64,000 nucleotides of DNA from Gordonia polyisoprenivorans NBRC 16320 = JCM 10675 (GTDB taxonomy: Bacteria > Actinomycetota > Actinomycetes > Mycobacteriales > Mycobacteriaceae). The position numbers and the translations under genes are program-made. The stretch lies in assembly GCF_000241325.1 (NCBI RefSeq), contig NZ_BAEI01000070.1:62001-126000 (forward strand), read 5' to 3'. The notes below the pieces were generated by a model that worked only from the letters and a program-made list of their open reading frames with translations, was not told the origin of the DNA and made no database searches. This document shows positions 59,712 through 64,000 of the stretch, in pieces. Every line of letters starts with the position of its first letter. The stretch's first letter is position 1.

Positions 59712-60701
59712 ATGACCGATGCAGACCGGGCCGACCGGGCCGACCGGCCGGGCTCCGTCGACGGCGTGGGCGCCGACGTCGGACGCGGATCCACGGTGCT
59801 GGCCGACTTCGCCGAGTATCTGCGATTCGAGAAGGGACACAGCGAGCACACGATCCGCGCCTACTCCGGTGACGTTCGCGGACTCATCAGTTTCGCCGGA
59901 GCACGTGGCGCGGCGATCTCGGCGATCGATCTCGGCCTGCTGCGCGCGTGGCTGGCCGAACACACGCGCCGCGGCGCCGCCCGCACCACCGTTGCCCGCC
60001 AGGTGTCCTCGGCGAAGACCTTCTGCGCGTGGGCCGTTCGCGAAGGTCTACTCGCGAGTGATCCGTCGACGCGGCTGCAGGCGCCCCGGGCGCATCGCAC
60101 CCTGCCTGCAGTGCTGACCGCCGAGCAAGCCGCTGCCGCGGTGTCCGCCGTGTCGCCGGCACACACGGGCGATTCCACCGCCGAGGACGACGTCGGCCCG
60201 ATCGCCCTCCGCGACCGGGTCATCCTGGAGTTGTTGTACGGCAGTGGGATCCGCGTCGGCGAGCTGTGCGGACTCGATCTCGACGACGTCGACACCGGTC
60301 GCCGGGTCCTGCGGGTGATCGGCAAGGGCGACAAGCAGCGGACCGTTCCGTTCGGGGCACCCGCCGACCACGCCCTACAGGCCTGGCTGTCCCACGGTCG
60401 CCCCCGCCTGGCCACCGACGGCTCCGGCGCTGCGCTGTTGCTCGGGGCGAGGGGTGGACGCCTGAACCAGCGCACGGCCCGGACGGTGGTGGCCACGGCT
60501 GTGGCCGCGATCGACGGACCGCGCATGGGACCGCACGGACTGCGCCACAGCGCCGCAACGCATCTGCTCGAGGGTGGCGCCGACCTGCGGGTGGTGCAGG
60601 AGCTGCTGGGCCACTCCTCGCTCGCCACCACCCAGCTCTACACCCATGTCAGCGTCGAACGCCTGCGCGCAGCTCATCAGCAGGCCCACCCCCGCGCGTG
60701 A
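59712..60701 (+). CDS. xerC: Tyrosine recombinase XerC
   Basis: Resolves chromosome dimers at dif with XerD. N-terminal SAM-like DNA-binding domain (28-125), catalytic domain with Arg181 (GIRVGE), Lys205 (GKGDKQR), His275-x-x-Arg278 (HGLRH), His301 (LGHSS) and nucleophile Tyr310 (TQLYTH). A ~25-residue Asp/Gly/Arg-rich N-terminal extension precedes it. Beside rpsB, as in other actinobacteria; no att sites or cargo indicate a mobile integrase. 329 residues. Confidence 0.95.
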   Translation: MTDADRADRADRPGSVDGVGADVGRGSTVLADFAEYLRFEKGHSEHTIRAYSGDVRGLISFAGARGAAISAIDLGLLRAWLAEHTRRGAARTTVARQVSSAKTFCAWAVREGLLASDPSTRLQAPRAHRTLPAVLTAEQAAAAVSAVSPAHTGDSTAEDDVGPIALRDRVILELLYGSGIRVGELCGLDLDDVDTGRRVLRVIGKGDKQRTVPFGAPADHALQAWLSHGRPRLATDGSGAALLLGARGGRLNQRTARTVVATAVAAIDGPRMGPHGLRHSAATHLLEGGADLRVVQELLGHSSLATTQLYTHVSVERLRAAHQQAHPRA

Positions 60702-60706
60702 ATCAC

Positions 60707-61285
60707 TCACGGTGACACCGGACCGTCGACCGGTTTCAGTCGCACCCGCACCGCGCCGAGGAGGGCCAGCGGGTTGAGATAGTCCGCCGCGCGGCCGCTC
60801 CCACGCCGTGCTCCCCAATGCAGGCACGCCGCCGCCGTGCATCCGGGGTGGCCCGCCTCGATCGTCCCGATCGCCTGTCCACGACGCACCCGGACACCCC
60901 GACCCACGCCGGCGCGCACCGGCTCGTAAGTGGTGATCACCCCGTCGTCGTGCTCGATCGACACCGTCGGTTTGCCCGCCACGATCCCGGCGAAGCGGAC
61001 GATCCCGTCACCCGCGGCCAGGACCGCGGTGCCGGAGGTGGTGGCGAGGTCGATTCCACGGTGCCCCGGCTGCCAGCGCCGGGTCGGTTCGTCGAACCCG
61101 CGGACCACCGTCGGCCGGGGCGACAGCGGCACCGAGTATCGCGAACCCGGTGGCGCGCTGACATTCGCCGCGGAGGACGGCTGCGCGCCGACGAATGCGG
61201 GTACCGCCAGCAGCAACGACACCACGACGACGAGTTCTGCCACGCCGATGACAAGGGCGCGCCGAAGGCGCAGGGGAATGGTCAT
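60707..61285 (-). CDS. M23-like LytM-domain protein, exported, probably inactive
   Basis: 192 residues. Signal-anchor or signal peptide at 11-34 (LVIGVAELVVVVSLLLAVPAFVGA). The LytM domain has HRGIDLA (His75, Asp79) and CLHWG (His156). Active M23 enzymes need HxH at the last site; here the first His is Cys154, so zinc peptidase activity is doubtful. It may bind or activate other cell-wall enzymes. It faces xerC tail-to-tail with five bases between the stops and diverges from rpsB. No ribosome site is evident. Confidence 0.85.
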   Translation of the reverse strand: MTIPLRLRRALVIGVAELVVVVSLLLAVPAFVGAQPSSAANVSAPPGSRYSVPLSPRPTVVRGFDEPTRRWQPGHRGIDLATTSGTAVLAAGDGIVRFAGIVAGKPTVSIEHDDGVITTYEPVRAGVGRGVRVRRGQAIGTIEAGHPGCTAAACLHWGARRGSGRAADYLNPLALLGAVRVRLKPVDGPVSP

Positions 61286-61370
61286 GACAGATCAGACGCA
61301 GCGCACCGACGATCGGCTCCCTTTGTGTCGAACGAATTCCGCGGCCGCAGGTCGTCGGCCGCGATCCACC

Positions 61371-61419
61371 GAGCTGTGCAGGGCAGATTTTGGAGCTGTG
61401 CAGGGCATACGCGTAGACT
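61371..61419 (+). promoter_or_regulatory. rpsB promoter region with 15-bp direct repeats
   Basis: GAGCTGTGCAGGGCA occurs twice (61371-61385 and 61393-61407), copies 22 bases apart start to start. The second lies between a -35-like TTTGGA (61389-61394) and the -10 TAGACT (61414-61419). The leader to rpsB would be ~185 bases. The rest of the 320-base gap has no gene. Confidence 0.55.
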
Positions 61420-61605
61420 GATCGGGCACCTCGCCGACGGCGGGGTGACTTCGCGCGCTCGTCACCAGATCGCCTCCCGTCGTGGAGGAGGTCGACAACC
61501 CTCCGCGTGGGCGGTCCCGGTACCTCCGGGTTCCGCGCGGACACGGGCGCCAGGGTTCGGACCACCCGGTACCGAACATCAACCGACACAAAGGAATGAG
61601 ACCTC

Positions 61606-62415
61606 ATGGCTGTCGTGACCATGAAGCAGCTGCTGGACAGCGGCGCACACTTCGGGCATCAGACCCGCCGTTGGAACCCGAAGATGAAGCGATTCATCTT
61701 CACCGACCGCAACGGCATCTACATCATCGACCTGCAGCAGACGCTGACCTACATCGACAAGGCCTACGAATTCGTCAAGGAGACCGTCGCCCACGGTGGC
61801 ACCATCCTGTTCGTCGGCACCAAGAAGCAGGCGCAGGAGTCGATCGCCGGAGAGGCGACCCGCGTCGGCATGCCGTACGTGAACCAGCGCTGGCTCGGTG
61901 GCATGCTCACCAACTTCCAGACCGTCCACAAGCGTCTGCAGCGTCTCAAGGAACTCGAGACCATGGAGCAGACCGGTGGCTTCGAGGGTCGCACCAAGAA
62001 AGAAATCCTGATGCTGACCCGCGAGAAGAACAAGCTCGAGCGGACCCTCGGTGGTATCCGCGATATGGCCAAGGTGCCATCCGCCATTTGGGTGGTGGAC
62101 ACCAACAAGGAGCACATTGCTGTCGGTGAGGCACGCAAGCTCAACATCCCGGTCATCGCGATCCTCGACACCAACTGCGACCCCGACGTCGTCGACTACC
62201 CGATCCCGGGCAACGACGACGCCATCCGCAGCGCCGCGCTGCTCACCCGCGTCATCGCCTCGGCGGTTGCCGAGGGCGTGCAGGCCCGCGCCGGTGCGGC
62301 GTCGGACGACTCCAAGCCGGAGGCCGGCAGCGGCGAACCCCTCGCCGAGTGGGAGCAGGAACTGCTCACCCAGGCCACCGCGCCCGCCGAGGGCGACGCC
62401 ACCCCGGCGTCCTGA
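61606..62415 (+). CDS. rpsB: 30S ribosomal protein uS2
   Basis: Small-subunit protein. MAVVTMKQLLDSGAHFGHQTRRWNPKMKRFIF, GGTILFVGTKKQAQESI and NQRWLGGMLTNFQTVHKRL are diagnostic. 269 residues with a Ser/Ala/Glu-rich tail. AAAGGAATGAG ribosome site. tsf follows 64 bases later, the usual pair. Confidence 0.98.
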   Translation: MAVVTMKQLLDSGAHFGHQTRRWNPKMKRFIFTDRNGIYIIDLQQTLTYIDKAYEFVKETVAHGGTILFVGTKKQAQESIAGEATRVGMPYVNQRWLGGMLTNFQTVHKRLQRLKELETMEQTGGFEGRTKKEILMLTREKNKLERTLGGIRDMAKVPSAIWVVDTNKEHIAVGEARKLNIPVIAILDTNCDPDVVDYPIPGNDDAIRSAALLTRVIASAVAEGVQARAGAASDDSKPEAGSGEPLAEWEQELLTQATAPAEGDATPAS

Positions 62416-62479
62416 CCCCCGGCGTACCCACGGGACGCGCCGAGTAACCGATCACTCTCTCTAAGGAGGCTCGCCAACG

Positions 62480-63304
62480 ATGGCGAACTACACCGCAGCC
62501 GATGTGAAGCGTCTCCGCGAGCTCACCGGCTCTGGAATGCTGGACTGCAAGAAGGCGCTCGAGAACAACGACGGCGACTTCGACAAGGCCGTCGAGGAAC
62601 TGCGCATCAAGGGCGCCAAGGACGTCGGCAAGCGCGCCGAGCGGTCCACCGCCGAGGGTCTCGTCGCCGCCAAGGACGGCGCGATGATCGAGCTCAACTC
62701 CGAGACCGACTTCGTCGCCAAGAACGCCGAGTTCCAGCAACTCGCCGACCAGGTGCTCGATGCCGCGCTGGCCGCCAAGACCAGTGACGTCGAGGAGCTC
62801 AAGGCAGCCAAGCTCGGTGACGGAACCGTCGCCGACGCCGTGCAGGCACTCTCGGCCAAGATCGGCGAGAAGCTCGAACTGCGTCGCGTCGTGTTCTACG
62901 ACGGTCCCGTCGCGATCTACCTGCACAAGCGTGCGTCGGATCTGCCGCCGGCCGTCGGCGTGCTGGTGTCGTACACCGGTGAGGGCGACGCCGCAGCCGA
63001 GGCCGCGCGCAACGCCGCGCAGCAGGTTGCCGCGCTCAAGGCCCGTTACGCCAGCGAGGACGAGGTCCCCGAGGACGTCAAGGCCGACGAGCGTCGTATC
63101 GCCGAGGAGACCGCCAAGGCCGAGGGCAAGCCCGAACAGGCTCTGCCGAAGATCGTCGAGGGTCGGCTCAAGGGCTTCCTCAAGGACGCGGTCCTGGTGA
63201 ACCAGCCGTTCGTCAAGGACTCGAAGAAGACCGTCAAGGACGTTCTCGACGAGGCCGGCGCGACCGTCAAGGGCTTCACCCGCTTCGAGGTCGGCCAGGC
63301 CTGA
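62480..63304 (+). CDS. tsf: Elongation factor Ts
   Basis: Nucleotide exchange factor for EF-Tu. N-terminal UBA-like MANYTAADVKRLRELTGSGMLDCKKALEN and the exchange motif VIELNSETDFVAKN-type (MIELNSETDFVAKNAEF, TDFV) are intact; core domains extend to residue 270. 274 residues. AAGGAGG is placed 13 bases before the ATG. Confidence 0.98.
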   Translation: MANYTAADVKRLRELTGSGMLDCKKALENNDGDFDKAVEELRIKGAKDVGKRAERSTAEGLVAAKDGAMIELNSETDFVAKNAEFQQLADQVLDAALAAKTSDVEELKAAKLGDGTVADAVQALSAKIGEKLELRRVVFYDGPVAIYLHKRASDLPPAVGVLVSYTGEGDAAAEAARNAAQQVAALKARYASEDEVPEDVKADERRIAEETAKAEGKPEQALPKIVEGRLKGFLKDAVLVNQPFVKDSKKTVKDVLDEAGATVKGFTRFEVGQA

Positions 63305-63325
63305 CCGACCCGTCACGAGGCCATC

Positions 63326-63367
63326 CGAGAGGGCCCCGATCCACCACGGTGGGTCGGGGCCCTCTCG
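63326..63367. terminator. Strong terminator after tsf
   Basis: 20-bp stem (63326-63345 with 63348-63367, left arm CGAGAGGGCCCCGATCCACC, one G-T wobble). It starts 22 bases after tsf, has no U-tract, and separates rpsB-tsf from the convergent exporter gene. Confidence 0.85.
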
Positions 63368-63437
63368 CGTGTCGCGCCGCTCAGTAGTGCCGGTGGTTCA
63401 TAACGGCCTGTGGTTTTCGGTCACCGCGGGACCGTGG

Positions 63438-63998
63438 TCATCGTGTGGTCCGGCTCCGGTGCAGTCCGAGGCACAACCCGGCCACGACGACGGCAGCGGC
63501 GGCCAACACCCACAGCGTGGAGCGGAACGCGCCGACGAAGGTCCGTGCGGCCACCTCGCGGCTCGCGGCATGGATCTGCGGGCCGGTCTGGGCGGCGAGC
63601 CGGCCGGCGAGCCCGGGCCGGTCGCCGTGCGTCGCGCACCCGGGAGCGGGGCGATCGGGATGCGGCGAGGTCAGCTGGGCGGAGGCGCACCGCGTGAAGC
63701 GGTCGACGACGAGGCCGCGGAACACCGGGTCGATCGAGGTCGTCTCGAGTGAGGCGGCGAGGTTCGAGCCGGCGGCCGGGACGGCCGTTGCCGACTGGCT
63801 CGCGACCTGGCCGAAGAAGAAGATCGTGACCACCGCCAGGCCGATGGACGCGCCGATCTGCTGGACGGTCGGTACGCATCCCGATGCCGAGCCGACCGTC
63901 TCGGGTGCGGTGTCGGCCAGGATGGTGGTCTGCAGCGGAGCGACGAACAAGCCGGTGCCCGCGCCCCCGATCAGCAGCGGGGCGATCACCGCCGGTAC
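63438..63998 (-). CDS. MFS drug exporter, C-terminal part (cut by window edge)
   Basis: The frame stays open to the window edge, so the N-terminal part lies beyond it. Visible segments: IAPLLIGGAGTGLFVAPLQTTIL, ASIGLAVVTIFFFGQVA and STLWVLAAAAVVVAGLCLGL are transmembrane; SVGSASGCVPTVQQIGASIG is the motif of 14-helix DHA2/EmrB exporters. A ~75-residue soluble loop (85-150) separates the last helices. Likely a multidrug or solute efflux protein; substrate unknown. Confidence 0.8.
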   Translation of the reverse strand, partial: VPAVIAPLLIGGAGTGLFVAPLQTTILADTAPETVGSASGCVPTVQQIGASIGLAVVTIFFFGQVASQSATAVPAAGSNLAASLETTSIDPVFRGLVVDRFTRCASAQLTSPHPDRPAPGCATHGDRPGLAGRLAAQTGPQIHAASREVAARTFVGAFRSTLWVLAAAAVVVAGLCLGLHRSRTTR

Positions 63999-64000
63999 GG

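Noticed and set aside
59712..60701. Phage or transposon integrase
   Set aside because: The tyrosine recombinase lies in the conserved dprA-viuB-xerC-rpsB neighbourhood with XerC length and motifs. No att repeats, tRNA target or mobile cargo.

Overview
This window is a high-GC actinobacterial chromosome segment from a mycolic-acid-group organism (order Mycobacteriales). Gene content and order suggest Gordonia or a close relative, but the genus is inference. Supporting signs are the frequent GTG starts, the Mycobacterium-like gene order, mycobacterial-type proteins (SepIVA, an RNase E with a long acidic/basic N-terminal region, DUF4233, DUF2469), an ESX-associated-looking cassette, and tandem clpP1-clpP2. 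From memory of the M. tuberculosis map, the left half matches the tig-clpP-clpX-mobA-valS-folC-ndk-rne-rplU-rpmA-obg-proB block. The right half matches rsmD-coaD...sepIVA-DUF177-rnc-mutM-osmC-acyP-smc-ftsY-amt-glnK-glnD-ffh-rpsP-trmD-rplS-lepB-rnhB-comM-dprA-viuB-xerC-rpsB-tsf. The two blocks meet at a sir2/ectABC segment.

Layout. 1-2 kb: NarL-type two-component system. 2.0-2.4 kb: tRNA-Gly(TCC) on the minus strand and tRNA-Pro(TGG) on the plus strand. 2.5-7.2 kb: protein folding and proteolysis (tig, clpP1, clpP2, clpX). 7.4-14.5 kb: mobA-like, valS-folC-DUF4233 chain, uppP, small secreted protein. 14.6-22.6 kb: ndk, rne, rplU-rpmA, obg-proB. 22.5-26.1 kb, minus strand: ectoine operon ectABC, then a Sir2 deacylase. 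26.3-27.4 kb: rsmD-coaD. 27.5-31.6 kb: SAM-IV riboswitch, polar amino acid ABC transporter (permease, ATPase, lipoprotein) and an acetyltransferase. 31.7-41 kb: sepIVA, DUF177, rnc, mutM, OsmC-like, acyP, smc, ftsY. 41.4-45.7 kb: nitrogen control cluster amt-glnK-glnD behind a GlnR-like site. 45.8-48.5 kb: ffh and an amidohydrolase. 49-55.4 kb: rpsP-khpA-rimM-trmD, three ESX-associated-like genes, rplS-lepB-rnhB-DUF2469. 55.6-60.7 kb: yraN-comM-dprA, a siderophore-interacting protein behind an iron box, xerC. 60.7-63.3 kb: minus-strand M23-like protein, then rpsB-tsf. The right edge cuts a minus-strand MFS exporter.

How the genes work together. Most of the window is housekeeping: translation, SRP targeting (ffh, ftsY), chromosome organisation (smc, xerC), envelope growth (uppP, sepIVA, lepB) and protein quality control. 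Between conserved blocks sit small adaptive cassettes with recognisable control elements: ectoine synthesis for osmoprotection, a SAM-sensing riboswitch before an uptake system, a GlnR-like box before ammonium uptake, and an IdeR-like box before iron-siderophore handling. The least explained element is the three-gene cassette at 51.07-52.85 kb. It interrupts the rpsP-trmD-rplS ribosomal operon and encodes a YbaB-like protein, a small helical protein and a 360-residue protein. The C-terminus of the last resembles a nucleic-acid deaminase fold without its zinc cysteines. No CRISPR array, rRNA, prophage or transposase was seen.
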